DNA of 64,000 bases from Halegenticoccus tardaugens (GCF_004116405.1 NZ_SDIC01000007.1:1-64000); one strand, 5' to 3'. Shown: positions 7,824 through 16,704, counted from the stretch's first letter. Translations and numbers: made by a program. The notes: a model not told the origin generated them from the sequence alone.

Positions 7824-9251
7824 TCACTCTGGCTGTATGTTCCGGTTCACGCGGAAGACGTTCTCCGGATCGTACTTCTCCTTGACTTCGACGAGGCGAG
7901 CGAAGTTGTCGCCGTACGTCGCCCAAATGCGCTCCTCACTTTCATCGACGGTCTGGAAGTTAATGTAGTTCCCGCCGGTTGAATAGGGTCGGAGTTCCTC
8001 CCACGCATCGCGAACCCACTCGCGATACGCATCCCCCTCGGGATCGTCCGGCGCCCACCTGCCGGCCGCACCGTACGCGAATCGGGCGTCGCGGTTGTTC
8101 ACGGCACCGTCGTCGTCGCTGTGTTCGTTAAGTGCTCCGCCGATGTGCGCGAAGACGATCTGGCCGTCGGGGATCGGGTTCTCCGCGGCCAACTCTCGCG
8201 CCGTCGACAGGAGGTCGTCACTCAACTCGGCGGCGAACTCGGTTTTCCAGTAGTAGTGGTCGCCCTTGGGTTCGGTGGCGTCGAGGTACGACTGCTGCTG
8301 GACGTACGGTCGCTCTCCTAGCAAGTCCATGACGGGGTCGTCGAGCGCCCGGATGGGCTCGAGCGCCGCCTCGGCGTCGTCTGGGTCACCGCTGTAGCAG
8401 ACGGTCATCGCGCAGGCCAGTTCACCGACGGCTTCCTCTGGGACGAACGGCACAGGCGGGGCCCGCAGGAGGATCAGAAACACCGCGAGTTCCCTAGGTG
8501 CCTCAGCGGTGAGTTCCCGGTAGGCCTCGAGGACCTCGTTGGCCCGGTCGAAGGGCCAGGCGATGAGTCCGCCATAGATGGTCGGACCGACCTCGTGGAG
8601 GCGGTAGGTAAACGAGGTGACGACGCCGAAGTTGTGGCCGGCTCCGCGGATCGCCCAGAAAAGGTCCGGGTTCTCCTCGCGACTGGGCTGACGGACCCGC
8701 CCGTCGGCGGTGACGATTTCGACTTCGAGCAAGTTGTCGACCGCCCACCCGAATCGGCGGGTCAGGTAGCCGAACCCGCCGCCGAGCGTCAGCCCCGCCA
8801 ACCCAGTCTCGGAGACGAATCCGCACGGCGTGGCCAGGCCGTGGAGCTGGGTCTCTCGGTCGAGATCCCCGAGGAGACAGCCGGCCTGGGCCGTCGCGAT
8901 CCGTTCTTCGGGATCGACGAGGACTCCCCGGAGTCGAGACATGTCGATGGTTAGGCCGCCGTCGGCCAGTGCCGTCCCGGCGATGTTGTGCCCCCCGCCC
9001 TTCACTGAGAGCAGGAGGCCGTGGTCGCGGGCGAAGTTCACCGCGGCCACGACGTCGGCCGTACCTGTCGGCCGGACGACGAGCGCCGGCGTCTTCTCGA
9101 TCATCCCATTCCAGATGCGCGTCGCCTCCTCGAACCCTTCGTCGGTCGGGGAGAGCAGCGGGCCGCGCAGGCTCTGGTGGAATGCCTCGACGGTTTCCTC
9201 GGTCAGCGTGGTCGTAGTTCCGTCTCTAGTCGCGATGGTGGTCTGGGACAT
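7824..9251 (-). CDS. BBE-type FAD-binding oxidoreductase (paralogue 3)
   Basis: A 475-aa flavoprotein of the same family as 1420-2850 and 3072-4469. KGGGHNIAG places the FAD-linking His at residue 88. GLAGLTLGGGFGYLTRRFG forms the flavin pocket and VDNLLEVEIVTADGR follows; the BBE tail ends NVFRVNRNIQPE. Arg before the GGG motif is replaced by Lys relative to the other copies. It converges with the PAS/HTH-10 regulator, the two stops being about 70 bases apart. Three diverged copies within 8 kb suggest separate substrates rather than recent duplication. Confidence 0.88.
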   Translation of the reverse strand: MSQTTIATRDGTTTTLTEETVEAFHQSLRGPLLSPTDEGFEEATRIWNGMIEKTPALVVRPTGTADVVAAVNFARDHGLLLSVKGGGHNIAGTALADGGLTIDMSRLRGVLVDPEERIATAQAGCLLGDLDRETQLHGLATPCGFVSETGLAGLTLGGGFGYLTRRFGWAVDNLLEVEIVTADGRVRQPSREENPDLFWAIRGAGHNFGVVTSFTYRLHEVGPTIYGGLIAWPFDRANEVLEAYRELTAEAPRELAVFLILLRAPPVPFVPEEAVGELACAMTVCYSGDPDDAEAALEPIRALDDPVMDLLGERPYVQQQSYLDATEPKGDHYYWKTEFAAELSDDLLSTARELAAENPIPDGQIVFAHIGGALNEHSDDDGAVNNRDARFAYGAAGRWAPDDPEGDAYREWVRDAWEELRPYSTGGNYINFQTVDESEERIWATYGDNFARLVEVKEKYDPENVFRVNRNIQPE

Positions 9252-9493
9252 ATTCTAGGATATGACGCCACAGGTGATGAACTAATTGTACAATCCAATG
9301 GTTTTGGAAATGCATAGCACGCCTTCTCCAGGAACGGCGAGAACGTAGTCGCGACACTCCCGGCTAGCGAAACTACAGTACCGAAAAATTTTGAATAACC
9401 CAGCCCGTGGCCAGTGGTGCTATAACACTCGGCCTCTGGTCACTAGTAGACTAGTCTTCGGGTTCTTGATGAATCCTACCGAGGGACATAGCA

Positions 9494-9889
9494 ATGACCG
9501 AGTTCGAGACACACCGGTCCGGGGCAGACATCGTCTGCAGCACTACTACTGCAAATGTTGCATTTGACCTGCTCAGCAGTAGACCACGGCGCTGCATCCT
9601 GTACTATCTCACCCACTGTGCTGGCGCCGTTGAATTGCGAGAATTGGCTGACCAGCTTGTGTCATGGGATGAGACGGCTATCGACGACCACGAACGGATC
9701 ATGGCGTCGCTCTATCACGTTCATCTTCCGAAACTCGAGGAGAACGGTGTACTCACGTTCGACTCGACCCAATGTCTGATCGAACTCGACGAGACGGCCG
9801 ATGAGCTGAACCCCTATCTCGAACTCGCCGCTGAAGACGACCTTCAGACACAAGTGTTCGATCTGGAACCAGAGCGAGGTGGTGCGTGA
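9494..9889 (+). CDS. DUF7344-like small winged-helix protein
   Basis: A 131-aa acidic protein with a winged-helix pattern: LLSSRPRRCILYYLTHCAG, then ELADQLVSW, then ASLYHVHLPKLEENGVLTFD. The H-x-H-LPKLxxxGV stretch is typical of a haloarchaeal HTH family (DUF7344-like). It is followed with a GTGA overlap by the 45-aa zinc-type protein at 9886 and then by a second family member at 10079, so the three probably form one operon. Likely a transcription regulator, target unknown. Confidence 0.65.
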   Translation: MTEFETHRSGADIVCSTTTANVAFDLLSSRPRRCILYYLTHCAGAVELRELADQLVSWDETAIDDHERIMASLYHVHLPKLEENGVLTFDSTQCLIELDETADELNPYLELAAEDDLQTQVFDLEPERGGA

Positions 9890-10023
9890 CGTACCACGTC
9901 CGGTGCACCGCCTGTTCGTTCGAACGAACGGTCGACGAACTGGAGGCAGCGCTTTCTCTGGAGGGAGCGCATACCGACGAATTGGGTGCCGACCATTTCG
10001 TCGACATCAAACTAATCGAATAG
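9886..10023 (+). CDS. 45-aa single-CxxC acidic protein
   Basis: A GTG start overlaps the previous stop (GTGA), and the frame runs VTYHVRCTACSFERTVDELE to a TAG at 10021-10023. One CxxC pair near the N terminus suggests half a zinc ribbon that could dimerise. Haloarchaea carry many such tiny zinc proteins. Translational coupling to the upstream HTH gene and the acidic composition support its being real. No function can be assigned. Confidence 0.5.
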   Translation: MTYHVRCTACSFERTVDELEAALSLEGAHTDELGADHFVDIKLIE

Positions 10024-10078
10024 ACTCAAATATACCGTGATTCGGTCCAAGACGGATCCACTTCCCACTCACCATCCC

Positions 10079-10432
10079 ATGTCCACCGACTTCGAACCAA
10101 CGGCTGACTGTCCCGAACTTCGTGCCCACCCCTACCGCCGCCGGCTGCTGAGTTGTCTCGAACGACACATAACCCTCTCGTTGGCCGACGTGGCAGACGA
10201 GCTAGCGGTCTGGGAGGTGACTGATCCCCTCACTGAAATCCGCGCCGAGGACGTGAAGGACATCTATCTGGAGCTCTATCACACTCATCTCCCGAGACTG
10301 GAGCATGCCGACATCGTCGTATACGATCAGGAACGAGACTTCGTTTCGCTGCCTGGATACGGGGCGGATGCAGTAGTCGATATTCAACGTGTTGATGAAC
10401 GGGAGACTGACAGCTCCGATGAGGGGGTCTAG
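10079..10432 (+). CDS. Second DUF7344-like winged-helix protein
   Basis: 117 aa from the ATG giving MSTDFEPTADCPELRAHPYR; an upstream GTG at 10037 would add a non-conserved leader. HPYRRRLLSCLERHITLSLA and the ELYHTHLPRLEHADIVVYD stretch mirror the protein at 9494 (LYHVHLPKLEENGVLTFD), so the two are diverged paralogues in tandem. Likely DNA-binding. It ends about 60 bases before the convergent FNT channel gene. Confidence 0.65.
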   Translation: MSTDFEPTADCPELRAHPYRRRLLSCLERHITLSLADVADELAVWEVTDPLTEIRAEDVKDIYLELYHTHLPRLEHADIVVYDQERDFVSLPGYGADAVVDIQRVDERETDSSDEGV

Positions 10433-10490
10433 TCTGTTTTCTGGCCGAAAATTGGTATTCGTGGAATCGAGCCGTGAAATTCCGACTCGG

Positions 10491-11447
10491 TCAGTCGGTT
10501 TCTGCTCCCTCGTCGGCTTCTTCGTGCGGGGGGGTGCGAGCTTCCGCGCCGCCACGCCAACTAAAAACGAGCTCCCTGGTGGTGAGTTCTCGGACATCGG
10601 GATACCGTTCCTGTTTGGTCTGTGCGTAGTTTACCAATGTGACCAGAAACACGCCGCCGATGGTGTTTCCGAGAAACACCGGAAGCCAGAACTCAGAGAA
10701 GACGGTGAACGTCTCGAGGTCTGTGACGAACAGGAAGTAAAACACCTCACACGCAGTCGTGATAACGTGGTAGAGTTCGGCTGCGGCGATCATGTAGAAG
10801 ACAATATAGATCATGATGAGCCGAGAGACCGTATCACGCGCTGCGTGGTCGAGCCATACGACCCCAGCAACTAACCAGCCTGCAAAGACGGCTCTGTTGA
10901 AGACGACCCACCACCCGTGCTTGAGGCCGGATCGGGCGAAATGCGCACCGGCCTGCGTTCCCTCCGGCGAGAGCACGTGACCATGTACGAGCAGATATGC
11001 GCCGATAACTGCCCCAAACAAGTTACCGACCAAGACAATCCCCCAGACACGCAGCAATAATGGAACGCTGGCAAGACGAGCCAAAACCAGCGCCACGGGC
11101 GGTAGCGTGTTTTCGGTGTACAGTTGGTAATGACCGAGAATAATATAAATGAATCCGACCGGGTACAAGGTAGCACTTAAGAATTGGTTATCGGGAAAAG
11201 CCGCGACGCCGACTGCGTGTCCGAGGAACGTAAGAACGATGGCGAATCCGGCGGCTAGCCCGCTGAAAAACAGTCGTCGTTTATTGGCTGCGATCTCCTC
11301 GTCGGCGCTCGCGAGAACCCGTTCGAAAATTTCGTTCGCTGAGAATCGATCACGGACCGCCCAGCCAGCCGCAGGTGCACCCGACGCTGCTCGATCAAGC
11401 GATTCACGTATTTCATCACCCGAATCATCGTTGTCACCGTCATTCAT
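10491..11447 (-). CDS. Formate/nitrite transporter (FNT) family channel
   Basis: A 318-aa membrane protein with acidic, disordered ends (MNDGDNDDSGDEIRESLDRA at the N terminus, PPHEEADEGAETD at the C terminus) and about six hydrophobic segments. Characteristic pieces are LFFSGLAAGFAIVLTFLGHA, GNLFGAVIGAYLL and PVFLGNTIGGVFLVTLVNYA, with the repeated G-N-xxG helix-break motif of FNT channels. The family forms pentameric pores for small monovalent acids such as formate, nitrite or hydrosulfide. The cargo cannot be told, and no formate or nitrite enzyme gene is adjacent. Confidence 0.82.
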   Translation of the reverse strand: MNDGDNDDSGDEIRESLDRAASGAPAAGWAVRDRFSANEIFERVLASADEEIAANKRRLFFSGLAAGFAIVLTFLGHAVGVAAFPDNQFLSATLYPVGFIYIILGHYQLYTENTLPPVALVLARLASVPLLLRVWGIVLVGNLFGAVIGAYLLVHGHVLSPEGTQAGAHFARSGLKHGWWVVFNRAVFAGWLVAGVVWLDHAARDTVSRLIMIYIVFYMIAAAELYHVITTACEVFYFLFVTDLETFTVFSEFWLPVFLGNTIGGVFLVTLVNYAQTKQERYPDVRELTTRELVFSWRGGAEARTPPHEEADEGAETD

Positions 11448-11567
11448 TTCGATTGTCTCCCGTTTTCCATACTCGTGACCCTACGCTCATCTCGCTTTTG
11501 CCCCTCAGTATATGCGATTTCCGACTCGTATACGACCTTTGAGGGCGGCGAAGAGACGGTGTATATT

Positions 11568-12250
11568 TTGCCATCCTCCCCGCACTGAAGCGCGAGGATT
11601 CCAGCGTGGGACAGCACGCCGGTTGTACGTCCCCGTTGGTAACTTCCCGCCTGTCAGATGGGGATCGGCGGGGCGGTACCGAGTTCGTGCGCGATGCGTC
11701 GGCCCCACAAGGGGTGTGTTGTATTCGGCGTCCGTTCGGACGCGGTACCCGATTGCACCGTGCATCCCGTTCGTCTCGGAGAGACGGCGAGGATGCACCT
11801 GGTCGCACCTTTCGGCGCGTCCGGGCACGAGCCGTGCCATCGGCCTGCCTGATCTATCTGCCACGGTGGGCAGACACAAGCGGGCGAGGGTCGTTTTTTG
11901 CCTGCCGCATTGCCACGGCCTTGGAGACGCCCTCGCGGGAACGGTGTGGTGGCCTTCGTCGTCCAGGCGGATCCCAATCCAACCGCCAGTTTTTGCCCGT
12001 TGTGCTTACCACGCGGTACGCTGTCAAACGACTTACTTCCGGCGGCTGTGTCCCCAATGTTGGATTCATTCCCCGCCGCGAACGGTGGAGCTTTCTCCTC
12101 GATTTTCCATAATTCGTACAACCACCTCTTCGCATTCTCCTGGGCCGACAGGACGACCGTTGAAACCGCTGTTTAACACGCGGTCGTAGAAGTCGTTCAC
12201 ATAACTGTAGGGCGAGGAAGCCCGCGACTGTAGTCGTGGGTAGCTTACTG
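11568..12250. mobile_element. Non-autonomous palindrome-ended element (PATE-like)
   Basis: About 680 bases without a credible gene are bounded by two transposon-type hairpins. CATCCTCCCCGCACT/AGCGCGAGGATT is at the left; GCCCGCGACT/AGTCGTGGGT, ending in GCTTAC, is at 12221-12247. The long overlapping ORFs inside are Arg/Pro/Ser-rich in every frame and do not look halophilic. This fits the palindrome-associated transposable elements of haloarchaea, which borrow a Y1 transposase in trans. Its right end overlaps the stop region of 12245-12694. Confidence 0.6.
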
Positions 12251-12694
12251 TGACGACCACAGTGTCTCTACCCGTTGCTCTATTGCTGTGAGGACGGTGG
12301 AGTATACTTCGAGTGGATGGAGCGACGGGAGTTCGAGGTCGGTAATTCCGCTGGCAGACGGTGGCTTGTGAAAGTGCAACCGGGTGTTGTGCGTGTTCGG
12401 GTGCCGGTCCCAGCGACACTCCCAGAGTTCTTCGTCCTCGTGTTCTTCGACGTAGTGGACCGAGAAATCACCAGTCGTGAACCACCGAATGTCGAGTCGG
12501 ACCGCTGTCACCGAGTCCGGGTATCGTCCAGCGTCGAGCAGTCCACGAAGTAGTCGAGGTTCGTAGGAATCCGGGTCGAACGCAGTCTCGGCGACGAGCG
12601 AATCCGATAAAAGGTGTCGCTCCAGCAGGCGCAGCGTCTGTCGATCCGGTGGGCCTGTCGAGTGTGGGGCCGAATCCTCCGGTGGCTGGCTCAT
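12245..12694 (-). CDS. Partner protein of winged-helix regulator (TumE-like?)
   Basis: 149 aa. After a variable N terminus comes AVRLDIRWFTTGDFSVHYVE, then WECRWDRHPNTHNTRLHFHK and HPLEVYSTVLTAIEQRVETL. The start codon follows directly on the stop of 12695-13222, so the two are one operon. The alternating beta-strand pattern with RWD and HFH motifs resembles small toxin-type proteins of the TumE/DUF6516 kind, but I cannot confirm that. Its 3' end touches the PATE-like element at 11568-12250, so the last residues may be insertion-derived. Confidence 0.6.
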   Translation of the reverse strand: MSQPPEDSAPHSTGPPDRQTLRLLERHLLSDSLVAETAFDPDSYEPRLLRGLLDAGRYPDSVTAVRLDIRWFTTGDFSVHYVEEHEDEELWECRWDRHPNTHNTRLHFHKPPSASGITDLELPSLHPLEVYSTVLTAIEQRVETLWSSQ

Positions 12695-13222
12695 TTACGC
12701 CGGAATCAGATGTCCGTCGTTCTGGGAGAGCTGGCGAGCAAGTTCATAGAGCCGAATATCCCGAATCACACTCTGCCACTCGCTGACTGCGGTCATCCGC
12801 TTGTGGATGGTTTCGTGACTGCCGTGATCAAACACGTTGACGGCTGTTGGGTCAGTCGTTTCGAACCGGGCTTCGAATTCCGTCTGCTGGGCTTCAAGCG
12901 CCTCCACGCGGTCGATGATCTCCTCGACAGAGAGCTCGGTTGCGATTCGACTGGCGTCCTGCCATTCGAGATACCCCTCGTTTCGTTCGTATTTCGCCGG
13001 GCGGCTGTCTCTATCGGCTCGAGCGATGCCCATCTCCGCCAAGCGGTCGAGGTGCTTTTTCGCGGCGTTTGGAGAGCAGTCCGCAAGCTCAGCGATCTCG
13101 GTGTACGCAGTCGGAGAGGTAACTCCGAGGACGACGTCGTAGACACGACCAAACGTGTCTGTTCCCGTCTGCCACCGTCGCTGAGTATCGTCGGACTCTG
13201 GGGCCGGATCGAACTCGGTCAT
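12695..13222 (-). CDS. DUF7342-like winged-helix regulator
   Basis: 175 aa. The N-terminal winged helix reads TAYTEIAELADCSPNAAKKH then LDRLAEMGIARADR. A coiled coil follows (EEIIDRVEALEAQQTEFEAR), then a C-terminal segment SEWQSVIRDIRLYELARQL. This matches haloarchaeal DUF7342-type proteins, usually encoded directly before a small partner gene, as here with zero spacing. An antitoxin or autoregulator role is inference. A TATA box 26 bases before the ATG indicates a leaderless transcript. Confidence 0.65.
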   Translation of the reverse strand: MTEFDPAPESDDTQRRWQTGTDTFGRVYDVVLGVTSPTAYTEIAELADCSPNAAKKHLDRLAEMGIARADRDSRPAKYERNEGYLEWQDASRIATELSVEEIIDRVEALEAQQTEFEARFETTDPTAVNVFDHGSHETIHKRMTAVSEWQSVIRDIRLYELARQLSQNDGHLIPA

Positions 13223-13241
13223 ACCTATCTGTAGGCGGTTG

Positions 13242-13255
13242 CTCTCAATATATCT
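13242..13255 (-). promoter_or_regulatory. TATA box of the winged-helix pair
   Basis: Read leftward, AAAGATATATTGAG is centred about 26 bases before the ATG at 13222. That is the archaeal TATA-to-TSS distance, so the transcript would start at or next to the start codon. Confidence 0.55.
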
Positions 13256-13580
13256 TTGGGTGCTTCACATATGTGTGAGTTCGCGCTGGGTTGGGTCACT
13301 GGAAAGGCAAATTCAATCTTGTTCAATTTGCGAACCAACGGGAGTACCCTCGATTCAGCGTGTATTGACGAATAGGGTGCTGCCGCTCATTTCCATCTGC
13401 CCCAAAGCCTGATTCGTGTTCCGTCCAGCCACAGTCTATATACTGATACAGTCAGCAGCCAGTCTCCTTTCACATGACGGCTCGAGCTCAATCTCGATCG
13501 ATACAGGGGATCTCAGACTGATGTATGGTCTGCTGGAACATACCCTACTATTAAATTCATAGAGCGAACAATCTTCGAAG
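13256..13580. other. Intergenic region without a gene
   Basis: About 325 bases between divergent regulators with no credible ORF. The right part, just before 13581, is AT-rich (CTATTAAATTCATAGAG) and probably holds the promoter of the Lrp-type gene. I see no repeat or structured RNA. Confidence 0.5.
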
Positions 13581-14036
13581 ATGGCGTACGAAAATCTCGA
13601 TACTGACCTCGTGAACAGTCTGATGAAAGATGGGCGTGCGAGTTTGCGGAGCCTTGCTGAGGAGTTAGATGTGTCTGTCACAACCGTCTCTAACCACTTG
13701 CGTGATCTCGAAGAAAGTGGAGTTATTGAAGGGTATACCCCGATTGTCAATTACGATACGCTCGGCTATGATGTGACTGCCGTTCTGCAGCTCAAGGTTG
13801 AGGGGAGTGCCCTTCCTGATGTCACTGAACGATTACAAGATCACACACAGATGATCTCTATCTACGAAGTCACAGGCAAATCTGACATTATAGGAATCGG
13901 AAAATTTCATAGTACTGATGATATGAACACGCTCATCAAGCAGCTCCTCGCCGATGCAGACATCATTGAGTCATCAACAGCGGTCGTTCTCAACGCTCCA
14001 GTGGAAAACGAACAATTCGAACTTGACACCGAATAA
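13581..14036 (+). CDS. Lrp/AsnC-family transcription regulator
   Basis: A 151-aa regulator. The N-terminal AsnC helix-turn-helix reads [20 protein letters not shown] then [16 protein letters not shown]-terminal RAM/ACT ligand domain includes [17 protein letters not shown] and [14 protein letters not shown]. Length and layout are those of archaeal LrpA-type proteins, which form octamers responding to amino acids or similar metabolites. Codon usage is more AT-rich than in neighbours, suggesting a separate origin. No operon partner follows, so the target is unknown. Confidence 0.85.
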   Translation: MAYENLDTDLVNSLMKDGRASLRSLAEELDVSVTTVSNHLRDLEESGVIEGYTPIVNYDTLGYDVTAVLQLKVEGSALPDVTERLQDHTQMISIYEVTGKSDIIGIGKFHSTDDMNTLIKQLLADADIIESSTAVVLNAPVENEQFELDTE

Positions 14037-14209
14037 ATAAGGATGTCAGGGTCTGTCTGTTCAGAAAACGGCTTTGCAACCCAGTGACCAGCGAGATCTC
14101 GAAGTCAGTAGATGGTCATTCATTAGCGGGAGTGGTTGCATGGAGACTGTGACGAACCCTGGCCGACGTGCCGTACCGTCGCTTCCACTGCATCGTCGCC
14201 TCGCCGATC

Positions 14210-15010
14210 TCATAACCCGTCGACGAACGTCGCAAGTATGCGGTTGAACCGTTCGGGCTCTTCCAGCGTAATGCAGTGGCCGCTATTTTCGAACAGTTCG
14301 AACTCGGCGTTTGGGATTCGGTCTGCGACGTCACGGACCGCCGCGACGGTCCGCCACTTCTCGTCCGCGCCGGCGCAGACGAGCGTCGGGAGTTCGATTC
14401 CGGGGAGCGTGTCCCGGTAGTCGCGCATCGTGTAGTCGAAAAGGATAGCGCTCTTCACCGGCGGCGGTGTGCGGGTCAGTTCGTCGAGCACGAGAGTTCG
14501 TGTCCGGGGAGATGGCAGTTCTTTGAACGCTGCGTCGACGAGCCCCTCGATCAACGCGGCTTGGTCGGTTTGGACGAGTTCGATGGTCCCAATCAGTCGC
14601 GCCAGGTCGTTGTTCCCGTGCTCGTAGTCGTCCCAGGCGAACGCCGAGGCCGACATGTCGACGTCCACGAGTCCTTGCACCCGGTCGGTTCCGAACCGAT
14701 CGACGTACTCCCACGCGACGAGCGCGCCCATCGACCAGCCGACGAGAACAATATCGTCGAGATCCCGCCGGTCGAGGAACGTCTGCAAGTCGTCGGCGTA
14801 CCCCGGCACGGTGTGGCCAGTTTCCGTTTTCTCAGAGCGCCCGTGTCCGCGGTAGTCGAGCGCGACGATTCTGTGGTCGGGCGGAAGGTCCGCGAGCTGG
14901 TGTGCGAAGAATCGGACTCCAGTCATCACGCCAGGGAGGAAGACGATCGGCGTGCCGTCCCCGTTGTCCTCGAAGTAGAGGCTTGCCCCGTTGCACGTCT
15001 CATACGGCAT
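14210..15010 (-). CDS. Alpha/beta hydrolase
   Basis: 266 aa with the complete alpha/beta-hydrolase layout: FLPGVMTG oxyanion region, ALDYRGHGRSEK, nucleophile elbow GWSMG (Ser93), acid in LVCAGADEKW, and catalytic His in ENSGHCITLEEPERF. This subfamily includes lactonases, haloperoxidase-like enzymes and esterases, and the sequence does not decide among them. It is a single gene, with the tnpB element of 15295-16572 upstream of its start. No signal peptide, so cytoplasmic. Confidence 0.85.
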   Translation of the reverse strand: MPYETCNGASLYFEDNGDGTPIVFLPGVMTGVRFFAHQLADLPPDHRIVALDYRGHGRSEKTETGHTVPGYADDLQTFLDRRDLDDIVLVGWSMGALVAWEYVDRFGTDRVQGLVDVDMSASAFAWDDYEHGNNDLARLIGTIELVQTDQAALIEGLVDAAFKELPSPRTRTLVLDELTRTPPPVKSAILFDYTMRDYRDTLPGIELPTLVCAGADEKWRTVAAVRDVADRIPNAEFELFENSGHCITLEEPERFNRILATFVDGL

Positions 15011-15060
15011 AACACGTTAGGTACGCTCTGAACGAACAAGAACGCCGCTGAGCAGATTTC

Positions 15061-15100
15061 GGGTGACGTCCTCGTCCGCTTTAAAGGGCGAGGCTTCTTA
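15061..15100. mobile_element. Solo transposon-end hairpin
   Basis: GTGACGTCCTCGTCC followed by AAAGGGCGAGGC resembles the type I terminus (GACATCCTCxCCxxx hairpin) found at 4663 and 24902, with several substitutions. It lies about 60 bases before the alpha/beta hydrolase start and 230 bases left of the tnpB element. It may be the scar of an earlier insertion. Confidence 0.4.
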
Positions 15101-15365
15101 TTTGAAAAAAGATAACTTAATGGTACGAAACGACGGCGGCATTTAATGATTAATCTTCAGAACTATTCAGTGCCAACACTGTATTCTTGCGGAACTTATC
15201 AACGGATGAGGTTTGTCAATTTCTGCAGAAGAGGCTCAAAAAGTGGGTATACCAAACCCCGTCCCCAATACACATCCTCAATCGGTTGACAGATAATCAC
15301 GCACATGCCCCTGCCTTCAGGCGGGGGTTGAGCGATCACAGAACGACGCAATCCACCGACGACGC

Positions 15366-15503
15366 TCACTCCGGGGTCTGTTCCAGAACACGCTTCTCGC
15401 CTTCGAGGAGTAATCCCTTCCACGTCAGACCACGGTGCTTCTTCAGTTCTTTCAACCGCTCGTACTGGTCTTCGTCGTGAAACTCGATTCGGATAGCAAC
15501 CAT
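15366..15503 (-). CDS. 45-aa tnpB-associated small basic protein
   Basis: The leftward frame MVAIRIEFHDEDQYERLKEL continues KKHRGLTWKGLLLEGEKRV and stops at 15366. It starts about 50 bases from the divergent tnpB start. The same small gene, with a premature TGA, precedes the tnpB at 48214, so it is a conserved passenger of this IS group. The pattern (beta strand, then DQYERLKELKKHRGLTWKG) resembles ribbon-helix-helix proteins. A role repressing the divergent tnpB promoter is plausible but unproven. Confidence 0.6.
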   Translation of the reverse strand: MVAIRIEFHDEDQYERLKELKKHRGLTWKGLLLEGEKRVLEQTPE

Positions 15504-15555
15504 ACAGTATCACATGAATAGAATATTTATGTGTGTTTGATGCAACACATAGTTG

Positions 15556-16482
15556 ATGAGGCGCACCAACACCTTCGTTGTTCGACCCCGCTCCGAACAG
15601 GACGCGGAGTTGCTACACGAACTCTTGGACGCCTCAGCCAGCCTCTGGAACGAACTTACCTACGAACGTCGCCAGAACTACTTCGACGGCGAAAGCACCT
15701 GGGACACCACCGACTACCGCAAACAGTACGTCAGTGTTCTCGGAAGCGCCACCGCTCAACAACTCATCCGCAAGAGCAAGAGCGCGTGGAAATCGTTCTT
15801 CTCGCTCAAAGAGACGGGCGAATACTGTTCCCCGCCCGGTTACTAGGGCAACGAGGACGGTCGAACACTCCGCACGTACATCCGCAACGACCAGTACACA
15901 CTGGAGATGGGCAACCGCTCACGTCTCGAAATCCCCGTCGGGAAGGAACTCAAAGCGAAGTATGGCCTCGGATACACCGAGCGCCTTCGTCTCGAAGTCG
16001 CGGGCGTTCCGAAGTGGGACGGCAAACAGGGTCGGTTAGAACTGTACTACGACGAGTCCTCGAACCAATTCAGGGCCGTTCAGCCAGTCACCGTGGACGA
16101 TTCTCGACTGGATGCACCGCTGGCTTCCGAAGAAGCCGCTCTGGATATTGGGGTGAACAACCTCGTCACCTGTACGACCACGACCGGCAAATAGTACCTG
16201 TACCACGGCCGCGACCTGTTCGACCAGTTCCGCGAGACGACGCGAGAGATTGCCCGTCTCCAGTCGAGACTCCGAGAGGGACGCTACTCCTCGAACCGGA
16301 TTCGGCAACTGTACCGTGGCCGGACGCGACGGCGCGACCACGCACAGAACGCGCTGGTACGTGATCTTCTCGAACGCCTGTACGAGGAAGGAGTTTCGAC
16401 GGTGAGCCACCACTGGCTGGAGTCACCACACTCTCACGACAGTCCCAAAGAAGCGCGCACGAACCGGAGTATCCACGGATAG
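15556..16482 (+). pseudogene. tnpB: tnpB with two in-frame stops and a missing C terminus
   Basis: The frame opens [20 protein letters not shown] and follows the TnpB family through [17 protein letters not shown], the first RuvC motif. In-frame TAG codons occur at 15844 (after CSPPGY) and 16192 (after TTTTGK). The reading ends in a non-homologous tail at 16482, before the RuvC-II and zinc-ribbon segments. It cannot encode an active nuclease. Only stop codons, not frameshifts, separate the three pieces, indicating fairly recent loss. Confidence 0.8.
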
Positions 16483-16571
16483 GAGAAAGTCGCTCATGTC
16501 GGGTGTGGCGCTACTGCCAGACCTCGAGCGCGAGGATTCCCGCGCCTTTAGGCGCGTGGAGGATGTCAATG
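16483..16571 (+). ncRNA. Probable omegaRNA scaffold / right end of tnpB element
   Basis: After the tnpB relic comes a segment ending in the hairpin GATTCCCGCGCC/GGCGCGTGG and the terminal GGATGTCAA. In IS200/IS605-type elements this end is transcribed as the omegaRNA that guides TnpB, and the bases just past TCAA act as the guide. The guide here would start TGATCCATACAGC. With TnpB broken, any RNA would be orphaned. Confidence 0.45.
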
Positions 16572-16704
16572 ATCCATACAGCTTCCTCCGACTGAGTGTA
16601 GGTTAGGAGAGAAACACCCCAGACCATCTTCTCGCTCGATAGGATAACTTTTCCATCTTCCCATTTATTCAACATAGGACAAGGCGATTCATTTTGTCGG
16701 TTAG

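Larger units (their letters stand above)
15295..16572 (+). mobile_element. Degenerate IS1341-type element (tnpB only)
   Basis: The element starts near the hairpin CCCCTGCCTTCAGGCGGGGG (15308-15327). It contains a leftward 45-aa gene and a rightward broken tnpB, and ends with a hairpin and GGAGGATGTCAA at about 16571. There is no Y1 transposase (tnpA), so any mobility would need one in trans. The same gene order recurs in the element at 47966. Confidence 0.65.

Noticed and set aside
11512-12189. Long rightward ORF (225 codons) and overlapping ORFs on both strands
   Set aside because: They lie between two transposon-end hairpins. They are Arg/Pro/Ser-rich in every frame, not acidic as host proteins are, and show no family pattern. 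They are by-products of GC-rich non-coding DNA.
15300-15340. Possible CRISPR-like palindromic repeats
   Set aside because: The palindromes in this window are single or paired transposon ends, not a regularly spaced array. No cas gene is present.
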